64,000 nucleotides of DNA from Mariannaea sp. PMI_226 (Eukaryota > Ascomycota > Sordariomycetes > Hypocreales > Nectriaceae): the NCBI GenBank assembly GCA_024336345.1, contig JANFOG010000003.1:2548501-2612500 (forward strand), given 5' to 3'. Below are positions 34,559 through 45,163 of this stretch, one piece after another. Below the pieces are notes generated by a model. It ran no database searches. It was not told the DNA's origin and was given only the letters and a program-made list of their open reading frames with translations. The position numbers and the translations under genes are program-made. Position 1 is the stretch's first letter. Each line of letters begins with the position of its first letter.

Positions 34559-36750
34559 TTACAGTTGAGAGATGCCTTCGGTCAGCTTGGCGACATCCTC
34601 ACCCCAAGCTGCTCTGATCAGATCGGCACACTTCTCTCCGATACCGTATGCTGGCATTTGAGTGTGACCGTTGTTCAAGACTGGCATGATACTGCAATCG
34701 GCAACGCGAAGGTTCTTAACTCCCAAGACTCGCAATTGCTCGTCGACAACGGCATTCGGGTCTGAGGCTTTACCCATGGCACAAGTACCAGCGGCATGGT
34801 AGCCTACAAAATTGAGCTGTTAGATATACTCTGTTGGACAACGTATGGGTTTTGGAACTTACAAGTTGTGGCATTCTTCCTCACGTAGGCCTTCCAATCC
34901 TCACGAGTTTGGTTCTTATGGTGCGACTCTTGAGGCGGCCAGCTACCCTTCACAATATCCTTGGTGCCCTTACCAGTCATAACAATCTCGTTACCGAAAC
35001 GGCAGGCCTCTGCCAGGACTTCGACGTCGAGCGGATCAGAGAGGTAGTTGCAATCAACCACGGGAATCGCGAGAGCATCTGCGTTTCGAAGACTGACAGT
35101 GCCACGAGACTAAATTTTACCCAATATTAGTTTTGTAAGAAGAGAAGTTTAAGGATAGAGATGCTATACCTTGGGAGCAAAGAGCTCAGCTATGATGCTG
35201 AATGCATGTTTGTTGTCCACAGGAAATTGATCATACTGCTTGGGTCCGCCATAGCATTCCGTGGTGAAGAACTCAATGTTGGGCTGAGATGGGGTCAAAC
35301 CCATCGGATCGCGGCCCTCTTTGCGAGGTGCGTTGTTCCAGATCTCGGAGTCAGCGAGGCGCTCGTCCAGCCGAGCAAACGCGAAGATGCCAAAGGGGAA
35401 CGATGAGAGGAAGCCTTCCTTCTTCTCCTTCCAGAGTGCGTATGACTTGGCAAAGGCGTCTCCGTGATACACAAGATGATCGGTGGTTAGTCCTGCCTCT
35501 TCTGTTTCGTAGTAACTAAGTCGTCAAGTGTTAGCTGATAGGTAGAGAGAGGGTTAAAGTACTGGGATGATAAGAGGGCCTTACATAAAAACGATCAGAT
35601 GGTCTTGGAGGTTCTTGCCAACTCCAGGTAACTCCACCAGAGTAGTGATATTGTGCTTCTCAAGCTCATTCTTGGCTCCAACGCCTGAGCGGTTCAGGAT
35701 GTTGGGGCTGCAGTACGCTCCTCCGCTGACAATGACATCCTTGTTGGCCTTGAGCTCAATCACACTGCCATCTGCCTTGATGGCCCTCACGCCAGTAGCT
35801 TTGAACTCACCATCCGCACCCTTCTCGATAATCACCTTGTCTACATGAGTCTCCACCATGAGGTGAAGATTCTTCTTTGCTGGGACTCCCGTGATGAAAT
35901 CAGCGCCAGTAGTACGCAGTCCTCCGGTGGATACAGTACGAGTGGCATGGCCGCACCCGTGGGCGGTTTTGCCATGAGAGAACATGTCATGGTCAAGTGG
36001 CAGACCCTTGGACACCATTGAGTCTCGGATCAGGTTGGAAATGGGGGCAAGAGTGTGAGGAGTAGTATGGAGAGGACCTTGCTTGCCATGGGCACCCTCG
36101 GCCTCCTCGAACCATTCCTTCCCATTGAAAGTCTCCGACTAGTAGCATAATTGTCAACGTTAGGAGAAAGCAAAGTTACGTGAGGTTCAGCGGGCAATAA
36201 CTCACCTTGTTCATGTATCCAAAGAACTCATCACCGCCCCAGCCTGGAGCATCCCAGTCATCGTAGTCTTGCTTAGTGCCACGCACAACGAGCGTCCCGT
36301 TCAATCTAAGTATGGTCAGACAGTGAAAAATTGAGCTCTGCGGAACAGAATTCACCCTGAACAGCCACCAAGGAATTTTCCCCGGCTGAGCTTCACCTGG
36401 CGATCATTGACATCCGCTCCCTTTTCAGAGATGACGTTCCAGTCAGTCTCCTTGTCAAAGTTTTGGGACCAGCTAGGCAAGTCAGCAATATCTCTGGCAC
36501 TGTGTGTGACAGCAGACTCACCCCCCAACCATGTGAACATTCTCGAGATGCTCGTTATGCTGACCAGCTTCTATAACAAGAACTTTATTTTCAGGGTTCT
36601 CAGCAAGCCGAGCAGCAACGACACAGCCGGAAGTTCCTCCTCTGTTTTAAATTGTTAGAACTCACAAACTTGTCGATCCCTCCCTTCCCGGGAGGAAGAG
36701 GATGGTTGAAGTCCTTACCCACAAACGATAAAATCGTAAGAATCGGACAT
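34559..36750 (-). CDS. GMC-family FAD oxidoreductase (choline dehydrogenase / alcohol oxidase-like)
   Basis: Eight exons on the minus strand (36750-36719, 36641-36522, 36472-36356, 36305-36206, 36138-35585, 35515-35170, 35109-34863, 34803-34559) join in frame to 586 residues. The N-terminal FAD motif is [20 protein letters not shown] followed by NKVLVIEAG. The GMC signature [19 protein letters not shown] is present, as is [11 protein letters not shown]. The C-terminal catalytic region has [12 protein letters not shown] (His of the active-site pair), [18 protein letters not shown] and [12 protein letters not shown]. No signal peptide is seen, so it is probably intracellular or peroxisomal. Substrate cannot be told; secondary-metabolism or alcohol oxidation roles are both possible. 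It is divergently placed from the 7TM gene at 38.4 kb, and fragments of both recur at 42.3-42.9 kb. Confidence 0.93.
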
Positions 36751-38419
36751 GTTCAGTGTATAAACTTGTCCAATGATCAGAATAAGATATTGTGAGTGAT
36801 AAATTAGGAGATAACGAATCGAGCTGTGGATGTATGGAGTGAGTGCGCTACTCACGTTGCGTTTTATACTATCACTAAGACATTGTTTCACTGGACAGAT
36901 CCCTCGCAAGCCCGACCATCAGATCAGCCATATCCGTAGAGCCGCATGAAATTGAGATATCCCCTTGCCCTGAGCTTCTGTAGCCGGAACAGCTTTGTTA
37001 CTTCCGCATCAGGCCACCGCGAGAAAGAGGCTGTGTCCGAAAGGGGATCTCCTTCGGAGCTTCTCCAGGCAGAGTGACGCAGGAACTCGCTCAAATCAAC
37101 ACAAAACAAGGACGGGGAACCCGATGGGAAGGCAATCCCTGCCCATTCCTGATATCACTAGTTCCGCTGCACAGAGGGATACTCCATCCTGAACGATAAC
37201 ATAGGACCCACGACGTCCAACACACTGCCATCTCCATCAAGTAGCGATGTGTCTACATGCATGGATATAACAACCAATTACCATTTACCGACGTACGCGC
37301 CGAGTTACCCTTGTTTATGCTGCAGCTGGAGCTCAAATCTACGGAATAGAAGGCTATAATGGCGTGGTGGGTTCTGCTCATGTGTTTCGACTAACTCTAG
37401 AATAGCTATGCGGCTAATGAGCCCGGTCACTAGGTTCGTGATACAATCTAGAGCCATGCTTTGCACGAACTACCTTCTGTGACTTAATAGAGGTATTATT
37501 GACTTTGAGGTGAGACAAGCCCGTGTTGCGAGCGAAACGGCTGACGGACGTGCTTCTCCAGCTTGCGAAATCGCCCAAAGCCTGCTACTCTTTTCTCTTA
37601 TTTCCTCTTCTTCCTCCTTTCCGCGCTGTCTCGGCTTTCAGAGCTCACTCTCGGCTATGGGTTGGCTGGCTCTTGGCTGTTAGCTCTAGGGCTGGAGGAA
37701 CGTCTGCCTTAGCTACATGCTGGAGTATGTGATAATAAGCAAGGTCCCGGATTTGTTGCGGGTATGGATATGCCGAGATGTCCACATCTGCAGACTTCAG
37801 GGCACAGCTAGGATAGCCCTGCCTGACCCTGGCCCGGGAGGTGCCCGGATTGAAACAGACTGACTCGGACCCCTGCGAGCCTGTCAATTAATCCCCCGAC
37901 GCCAGAGAGTAGGTGTAGCTCATGGCCTATGAAGCAGAGGGACACGGATCCGTAACGCGATGGAAAGGAAGGGTTCTAGAGAAATTCAACCGCACATTTC
38001 TCGATGCAACGGTATGTTGGTAGACAAATATCTGCAGACGGAACCAGAGACGGCAGTCTGAGCGAAACCAACTCGCTCTCCTGGCCCTTTCTGCATGCAC
38101 ATTTTCACCTTTCGACTCGAATTTCTCTCCGCCTTATTGTGCAAGCCTCATCGACCCATTGCTCCAGGGCCCTCCATCACCAGACTGTACTAAGGAACGC
38201 CATCTTTTGTGGCGAGTCCTTCAATGGCATACATTGGTCTCGCCTGAACTGAAGCAAGACTAAGGTATTCCTACTTGGTATCCTCTCAGGCAAATAGGAA
38301 CATATTGTCATTCCCTTAAAAGAAAACTTGACCCAACAGGAAGTCAGGGCCCGTGTTCTTACCTCTCACACCTCCTCACCTGGGTTCTCAACCTACGAAG
38401 CGAAAATAAACACGCGAAG
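36751..38419. other. divergent intergenic region between GMC oxidoreductase and 7TM genes
   Basis: A 1.7-kb space between two divergent genes. No coding region is supported; small frames at 37523-37887 overlap on opposite strands and resemble nothing. Confidence 0.5.
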
Positions 38420-40143
38420 ATGCCGGCGACACCTTTCCAGACAGAAGCCTGGACGGAATATGGCATTGGGACCATCATCCTGTTGCTTCGCTACTTTGCC
38501 CGCTGGAAAACAGTTGGTTTCAAAGGCTGGGGGCTTGATGACATGTTCGCCGTGTTAAGTCTCGTGTTCTGGACTGTAAGACAATGTCTCTCAAGGCTGT
38601 CTGTGTCGAGCTGGTTGTTGGACGCCCACTGACGAATTGCAGAGTGAATTGGTGATGCTTGAATTGATAGGTGAGGTTGATGTGCTTTTTCCTAACTATT
38701 ACACACACACAAATACACAGACACATGCATCTGCAGGCGTGACACAACCTTGTTCAGACCCCCTTCCACTTCCCCTCCCATGCGGTTGGCACTTTGCTTT
38801 TGCCAAAGACAAAACAAAACAGCTGCGGTTCCAACCATTCACGTCAATGAGATAATTGAGCCGCATCACTAACCCCATTTCCAGGTCAAAATGGCACCAA
38901 CATTGGAGTGACAGACGAAATGGGTGCCGCCATGTCACCCGAAGAAATCGCTAAGTTAGAGTTTGGTTCTAAATGCCTCTTGGCGGGCTGGAATTTCTAC
39001 GTCTCTCTTATATGGTGTCTGAAGTTCACGATGCTATGTTTTTATTCTCGAATCACGTACGTCTCCCATTTGTTGTCTGTTTAATCCGCCTTTGTGCTTG
39101 CTGATAGCATCCATGTTTTCTAGTCTTGGATTGAAGCAACAAAAAGTTGTGACGTGGGCAAAGTACGGGACAGCTGTGGCATACGTCGGAGTCATCGCAG
39201 TCATTTGGGGACACTGCACACCAGGTATCTATTATATCTCACCTTCTACTCAAGGTATTGACTCGTTAACTGACCATTTGAAGTCCGCAAGAACTGGCAA
39301 GTCTATCCAAATCCGGGAGGAAAGTTAACCACGCAAATCTGACGCGGCTGCGCGTAGGAGAGAGATATGAAGGCGGTGGAACAAGAAGTTACTAACTGAA
39401 TACAGACACCTGTACCTTAGCCGTCCTCAATTACTTGGTCTTGGTCGTGTTGAACATCTGGTGAGTCCTAGTTCTGGTCATAGCTGCGGTTTTCACTGAC
39501 ATGTCACACGGCAGCACGGATTTCGTCATCGTCTGCATCCCCGTCCCTTTGCTGTGGAAGGTCAAGTTAAGCATCCAAAAGAAGCTAGTAATTGGCCTCC
39601 TCTTATGTTCTGGAATCTTTATCATGGTTGCGACGATTCTGCGATGCGTGTTGAGTCTTCGGGACATTAGCGGCATCAACACGTCTACTATATGGGCCAT
39701 CAGAGAGACCTTTGTGGGCATCATCGCCGTCAATGCCGCCGCCATCAAACCTCTATTCTCGGCGTCTCGCTGGATAGGCTCAAATAAGAGCAGCAGTGAT
39801 CGGTACAAGTCGAGCGGTTACGGCAACAACGGTTATGGTCATCAGCTTTCTAACCTCGGTGGCTCTGCGGTTGCGAGCACGAGCAACAATCGTCACCGCA
39901 AGATGATGACGGACCTTGGAGATAACTCTAGCGAGGAACATATCGTGCAAAACCCGGAATACAACGGTTTCAAGAACGAGGGCCATGCTCATGCCAGCGT
40001 TCGTGCTGGCAGCACAGCAAGTAACAGAACACAGGAAGGCATCATGGTAAGTATAGTGGCGTTACTTTTGTACCGAGCTGCGGCGTCTTGTTAACAGACC
40101 TCCTTAGATTACGCGCACATTCGAAACAAAATTGGATGTGTGA
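38420..40143 (+). CDS. fungal rhodopsin-domain 7TM integral membrane protein (one abnormal splice donor)
   Basis: Exons 38420-38575, 38643-38670, 38885-39056, 39124-39224, 39284-39319, 39406-39460, 39515-40046 and 40108-40143 give 371 residues, the usual size for the fungal 'rhodopsin domain' plasma-membrane family (CFEM-receptor-like, no retinal lysine implied). Typical marks are IILLLRYFARWKTVGFKGWGLDD after helix 1, HCTPVRKNWQVYPNPGDTCTL, LVLVVLNICTDFVIVCIPVPLLWKVKL and the C-terminal ITRTFET ending. Seven hydrophobic segments can be counted. Exon 5 should end at 39319, but the donor reads GAAAGT instead of GTAAGT; the only nearby GT (39324) would shift the frame. So the allele may be damaged. 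A relic of the first exon is at about 42862-42932. Confidence 0.85.
38698..38727. repeat. CA-rich microsatellite in intron 2 of the 7TM gene
   Basis: Imperfect CA/CACA repeat inside the unusually long second intron (38671-38884, 214 nt). Confidence 0.6.
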
Positions 40144-42345
40144 GAGAATTGTTCGGTTCGGTTCGGTTCGAAGAGAGTATTCAGAGTAGGCGAGCACATG
40201 GCATGCTGTAATCCATCACATAGTACAAGCTGAAGAAGCACTTGGCTCAAAAGCGCATAGGTCAGGCCATAATTTATTAGAGTATTAGTCCCCTTCATGA
40301 AAACCCCTGGCTTGACTGGCAACTGATTGGAGATTGGCGAATGGCACCGCTGGTCACTGTCAGTGGTTGGCCACCTTTAGCCGGGCCAACCTGACGACTT
40401 CGCTTAGAGTATTTCATTCTTCCATTGGACGAAGGAATCCTGGCTCCTTGCTCATATGGTCAATCATGTCGCATTAGAGGATGTGGAGCAAAGATCACTC
40501 CGCGCGAATTGATTCGCCTTGATGGAGTCGGCCAAACGCCACGCTTACTATGCACAATGGACGCCATCGCCATAACTTGACAGCCAAGCTTTTGCACAAA
40601 TTAAGCAACTTGAATTTGCAGTACATAATAAGTCAGGAACTCGTTGCTGCCTAGCCAACTGAGCCCGATTTTGCAACCAGATTTTAGCATAACTTATTCA
40701 TCGCGATTCTCAGGTACAAAGAAGCATAAATGAAGGCTGGTACACCATTCTCAGTGTGCTTACGACATAACCATGTCATAGTTTTGGTAATCCCTTCAAG
40801 AATCTTGCAATCTAATCCGAATTTCCTATTATGGCAATGTGAGAATACAATTAGGATGCATAATAATTATGCTATTCTTCTTCCAAAGACGATAAGATCA
40901 GGCAACAGCATTGGCTCTCTGCAGGTCTTGGTAAAGCATTAGGTTCGAGGCTGGTTTAGGTCGCACGACGATGTAATCGTTAGTGGAAAACCTGCGTCTC
41001 CCCGTTTCATTAATTGGTCCGTCAAGATACCGTAAAGAGAGTCGTTTCGTCTCGGGCTTTCCGCCCCTAAGTGCCAATTCAGTCCCGGACAATTATGTTA
41101 CTTCTTACGTCCCGCATTGGGCCTTGCATGGTCCAGTAGGTAATGAGGTTACCGCAACAGCCACATGGATAGAAGTTTACAGGGAGGCTGAAGATGCATC
41201 TTAGTCTCTGCCACTCCGGCTATGTGCGAATTTTTCGTACCTAATTGTTACAAAGCACTTATACAACAATGGATGAAACGGTGCAGTGCCGGGACAGGGG
41301 TCTTTGCGCACCCATATCTAGACCCCTGCTCGCCCTGGTCGATCTTTTCGCCAATGCAACGCTAAAGACGACCAGGGGGGATGGTGATCTTTCTGTACCC
41401 CAGCTCAAAGGGATCGAGATTACACAAGATGGAAGGGAAATAGACAGGAAAACAAAAAGAAAAGAAAGAACCAAGTGACGAACTCAATCTGGCATTGCAC
41501 ACTCGCATCTGAGAATGCGGCTTTAAATGTTCCGTACAGTACTCCATGGTCGTTTTTTCTCGCATCCACTTCAGATGCTCCCTCAGCACACATACGGATC
41601 GAGTCTTCCGGGATCCGCCAACGACCAACAGATGTCGAGGGGTCTGATAGAAGTGGCATGATATTCAATGGACTCAGGCTCGCCCACAAGACTCTTCCCC
41701 TAGACTTTTCCCCTTGCCGTGGAAATGAGATAGCGCAGATCTCACTGTCCTTAATTGATGGAATCCGGATGCCAGGAAAGATTCGTAACCTCTCCATGCT
41801 CCATTGTCATGACGGCAATGTGTGCCTTAATCACCCCCGTGCCCTTCAGCTTCTCCAACCTAGGAGGACCACAAGGTTTCCACTCGGCTTTCAACCAGAC
41901 CTCCCTGTCTCTCCTGATACCCGTTCCACGTAGCTTAGATCCAATAATGTGTACGTTTACTTAGGACATCTCTTCCCTTCGACCGGTGCATTGACCACCA
42001 CGCCCATGTCGATGACACATTGGGGGTTCTGCATCCCCAAGTCCGCTTGTCTGGCGTAAAAGTCAGGACCGCTATTGACAAGCATTGGAAGTAAGCCGTT
42101 AGGTGCTGCATCCTCTTCTCCCTATTTCCAGGAATCAAAACAATCAATGATTGATACAGATACGAGAATGCTATTTCTGGACTAGGGGCAAGATATCACA
42201 CAGGATGTCTGTGCTTATGGGCGGAAAATGCAAAGAGAAGGAGAAAGTATGCGTCTGTTGTAAATCTTTGCGATTTGTATGATATTGAAGCCTGATCAGG
42301 AAAAAAAAATAATAACTCTGTATTCAGGCGTAAAGTTTGGATCTA
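40144..42345. other. gene-poor region
   Basis: A 2.2-kb stretch with no supportable gene. A short GGTTC repeat lies at about 40154-40170. Open frames at 41245-41964 overlap on both strands and match no family. Confidence 0.5.
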
Positions 42346-42412
42346 TAACTATTCACCTGGTTCATATATTTAAAGAGCTTACTATCACCACAACCTGGGA
42401 CGTCTTAACCAT
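42346..42412 (-). pseudogene. relic of GMC oxidoreductase exon 4
   Basis: About 65 nt similar to 36195-36260 of the intact GMC gene, including the exon 4 / intron junction: the intact DNA has CTCACCTTGTTCATGTATCC followed by AAAGAACTCATCACC, the relic has TTCACCTGGTTCATATATTT followed by AAAGAGCTTACTATCACC. The residues equivalent to [13 protein letters not shown] are changed and the frame breaks. Confidence 0.7.
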
Positions 42413-42861
42413 TGTGTAAAAGGAGAAGCTTCCATCGTTCTAAATACTGGATCCTACAAGTTGTGCTGTAGTGTCGTCGATGAGGTTGCGATTCTCGTCT
42501 TGGTCTAGTCTCAAGGCTTCGATCGAATACGCAACCATATCGAATGTAATTTCCTCAAGTCTATTGTGCGTCGGGTTTATATCTTCGATAGGAAAATTAA
42601 CCTGTGTCATTTCCCCTAGATTTAGGTCACGACTACTGCCGACTTCTTGGCCCATAAGCATTGGTGCTAATAATGGTCCTGCAGTTGCGGCTATTTCTCC
42701 GGCGGTGGAGGATGTAGTTGGTGGCCTTGTGATCCACGACGGGGTTCCGCGCAAGGAATTGTCTACGAGGCATGTTTTTGAAACAAAGACAAAGGAAAGT
42801 TGAAAACGGCGATGTGGGAAATGAGGAGGTAAAATGCGTTGACCCGACAGAAGATGACGCT
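42413..42861 (-). other. unidentified short open frame between two relics
   Basis: A minus-strand frame at 42440-42754 encodes about 104 residues (including AGPLLAPMLMGQEVGSSRDL) with acidic character and no recognised family. It lies between relics of the GMC and 7TM genes, so it may be an exon of another decayed gene or chance. Low support. Confidence 0.25.
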
Positions 42862-42932
42862 GGTGCCATGGTACTATTGCTTCGCTACTTTGCCCACCTG
42901 AAAACAGTTGATTTCAAAGATTGGGAGAAAAA
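42862..42932 (+). pseudogene. relic of first exon of the rhodopsin-domain 7TM gene
   Basis: The frame reads MVLLLRYFAHLKTVDFKDW, matching IILLLRYFARWKTVGFKGW in the intact gene at 38420. DNA identity is high: TTGCTTCGCTACTTTGCCC is shared exactly. The rest of the gene is missing, and the following codons (EKNNKLFGVL) diverge quickly. Confidence 0.8.
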
Positions 42933-43032
42933 CAATAAACTATTTGGTGTACTAAATCATCAAGAAATAGTCATTCCTATAGGATAAAACTGCAAAAAGA
43001 ATAGAAGAAAAGCGTTCTCCGAGCATTATGTT

Positions 43033-43110
43033 TAATAAATAAAGAGTATATCAACTAGACAGGCAGCTATTACAATAAGAGGTCTTTAAATTTGCCAATT
43101 GCGACAGATG
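43033..43110. repeat. copy of repeated AT-rich segment also at 33.67 kb
   Basis: AATAAATAAAGAGTATATCAACTAG here resembles 33673-33696, and the following bases ending in TTGCCAATTGCG resemble AGCAAGTTGCGG at 33710. It lies just past the 3' end of the C2H2 gene. Confidence 0.55.
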
Positions 43111-43123
43111 ATGCGTTCCGTTT

Positions 43124-45124
43124 TCAAGGATGCTTAGCCTTTTTATGCCTCGTGAGCTTTGTCCTAGTGTAAAATGCCATTCCGCAGGTATCGCATGCAT
43201 ACGGCCTCTCCCCAGTATGACTTCGCATATGTACGGTCAACGTATCCTTACTGATGAATGCCTTCTCGCATAACTCACATTTATGAGGTTTCTCACCAGT
43301 ATGAATTTTCATATGTCGCGCAAGGCCGCCACGCTGAGTGAATTCTTTCTGACAGACCTCACACTTATATGGTTTCTCACCGGTATGAGTTCGCATATGT
43401 GAGGTGAGTTGGGTTTTTGAACTGCATGAGTGGCCGCAAATTTCACACTTATATTTGTCTCCCGCGTGAGCACTATGCATATGAGCATTGCGATTACTGT
43501 TGTTGTTGAATGCTTTACCGCACACCTCACACTTATAGGGTTTCTCTCCAGTATGAGTCAGCATATGTGCGTTGAGGGTCTTCTTCTCAGTGAAGCTCTT
43601 GCCACAGATCTCACAACTGTGAGGCTTTATTCCAGAATGAATTCGCATATGAACGGTGAGGTCTCCAGTCCTGCAGAATCCTTTCCCGCAAATCTCACAC
43701 TTATATTTATCTCCAGTGTGATTCCGCATGTGGGCGTCAAGGATCCATTCTGTATAGAATGCTTTGCCGCATATTTCACAGATGTGAGGCTTCTCGGTAT
43801 GAGATTGCATATGCCGTCTAAGGTAGAAATTTGAGCTGACCTCTTTCCCACAAACTGTACACTTGAAGGGCTTCTCCCCGGTATGAATCCGTATATGATC
43901 AGTCAGGTAGGATATTGTGTTGAACTCTTTCCCACAAATCTGGCACTTCAAGCTATTCCAGTAGTCATCGTCGATGGTATTCTGTTGGGCATTGTCCTCT
44001 GAAAAGCCTTCTTCGACACTATGTTTGTTGCGATAGTGCTGGACCAGTGAACCCATATTTGGCAAATTTTCGAGACAGCTGTCGCACTGGAAAGGACCAA
44101 GCATTTGACCGTTCACACCGGGGACCCATTCGTCGATTGCAATAAGCGGTATTTCAAATGATGGAATTGGTGGTTGTGGTATGAGATTTCGGTTCCACTC
44201 GCCCTTCCAAATTTGATTTCCCATTGACTTGTCGACTTTCCACAGTGGATGAGAAAGAGGCACCTGCCGAATAATGCTCAAAATATAAGCCCAGGACTTA
44301 TTTGAATAGTTGAACATTGTGTGGTTTGTAAACCAACTGTCGATGGTCACGGTAGCCGAGCTTAGGTCCATGTGGTGAGCTGGATCAAACGGATCATCCC
44401 CAGGGTTAGCCATTCCAAACTGCATGGCAATTCCATGGTCTGGCCCCTTGCAGAGAGAAGCCTTGAAAGCATGTGTCGTCCAAGGTACACATGGGAGGCC
44501 CCAACGATCGAGGAGATGGAAAGAGATTTCCTCCCAGTCTGCACCTGGCCGTTCTTCTCTGAGTCTTTGGATCTTCTGGCTCATGTGCGCTGCCATCCAG
44601 TAAATTAAAAGAGTGGCATCCACCCAACACTCTCCAAGCCCAGCTTTCTCTGCATGACGGTTGCACTCTGTTCTCATTATATTGAGCATATGATTGGCGA
44701 CTTTTTCTAGAATATGCCAATCCCACCCAATTGCTTCAGCTTGAGGCCTGGAGAGTATATAATAAGGGTAGAATACTCGGCGATCTGATCCCTGAGGCGA
44801 TGTAATCGTGCAGTAGTACTCAAACTCTTCAGATGTCAGGTCGTAGAAGGATGCAATCTTCAGAAGGGTATCGTAAACCTTTTGGAACCTGGGCAGTTCG
44901 TAGTCTGCCAATAATCCATGTTGATGGTTCATCCTCCAGTGACCCCGTTCAACATCTTGCAGGTGCAAGTGTTGTAATTCAGAGAGGGTGAGATCTACTA
45001 CGTTCTGTCGGGACCCAGTACGAAGGATTTCGAGGACCGCCTGTTGCTTTTCGGGGTCCCAAGCGTTCCACTTTGTCATCTTCTTCTCAGGCTTAGTCGA
45101 ACTGCATCCGAAAATGCGATTCAA
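43124..45124 (-). CDS. C2H2 zinc-finger protein with an 11-finger tandem array
   Basis: A single frame of 666 residues (an alternative start is Met16). Residues 1-350 form a domain rich in Trp and His with no recognised family (for example GWDWHILEKVANHMLN, CWVDATLLIYWMAAHM). Residues about 355-666 hold eleven C2H2 fingers: a divergent first finger (QCDSC...QHYRNKH), then ten close repeats of the CxxCGKxF...HxxxH type joined by TGEKP or similar linkers (TGEKP, TEKP, TGD, SGIKP, AGD, TGERP). Such long TGEKP-linked arrays are common in animals but rare in filamentous ascomycetes. Sequence-specific DNA binding in the nucleus is expected. No transposase domain or terminal repeats were recognised around it. 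Confidence 0.9.
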   Translation of the reverse strand: MNRIFGCSSTKPEKKMTKWNAWDPEKQQAVLEILRTGSRQNVVDLTLSELQHLHLQDVERGHWRMNHQHGLLADYELPRFQKVYDTLLKIASFYDLTSEEFEYYCTITSPQGSDRRVFYPYYILSRPQAEAIGWDWHILEKVANHMLNIMRTECNRHAEKAGLGECWVDATLLIYWMAAHMSQKIQRLREERPGADWEEISFHLLDRWGLPCVPWTTHAFKASLCKGPDHGIAMQFGMANPGDDPFDPAHHMDLSSATVTIDSWFTNHTMFNYSNKSWAYILSIIRQVPLSHPLWKVDKSMGNQIWKGEWNRNLIPQPPIPSFEIPLIAIDEWVPGVNGQMLGPFQCDSCLENLPNMGSLVQHYRNKHSVEEGFSEDNAQQNTIDDDYWNSLKCQICGKEFNTISYLTDHIRIHTGEKPFKCTVCGKEVSSNFYLRRHMQSHTEKPHICEICGKAFYTEWILDAHMRNHTGDKYKCEICGKGFCRTGDLTVHMRIHSGIKPHSCEICGKSFTEKKTLNAHMLTHTGEKPYKCEVCGKAFNNNSNRNAHMHSAHAGDKYKCEICGHSCSSKTQLTSHMRTHTGEKPYKCEVCQKEFTQRGGLARHMKIHTGEKPHKCELCEKAFISKDTLTVHMRSHTGERPYACDTCGMAFYTRTKLTRHKKAKHP

Positions 45125-45163
45125 GATTGAAACATTTGAAAGGGCATTGTATATCCAAGCCCA

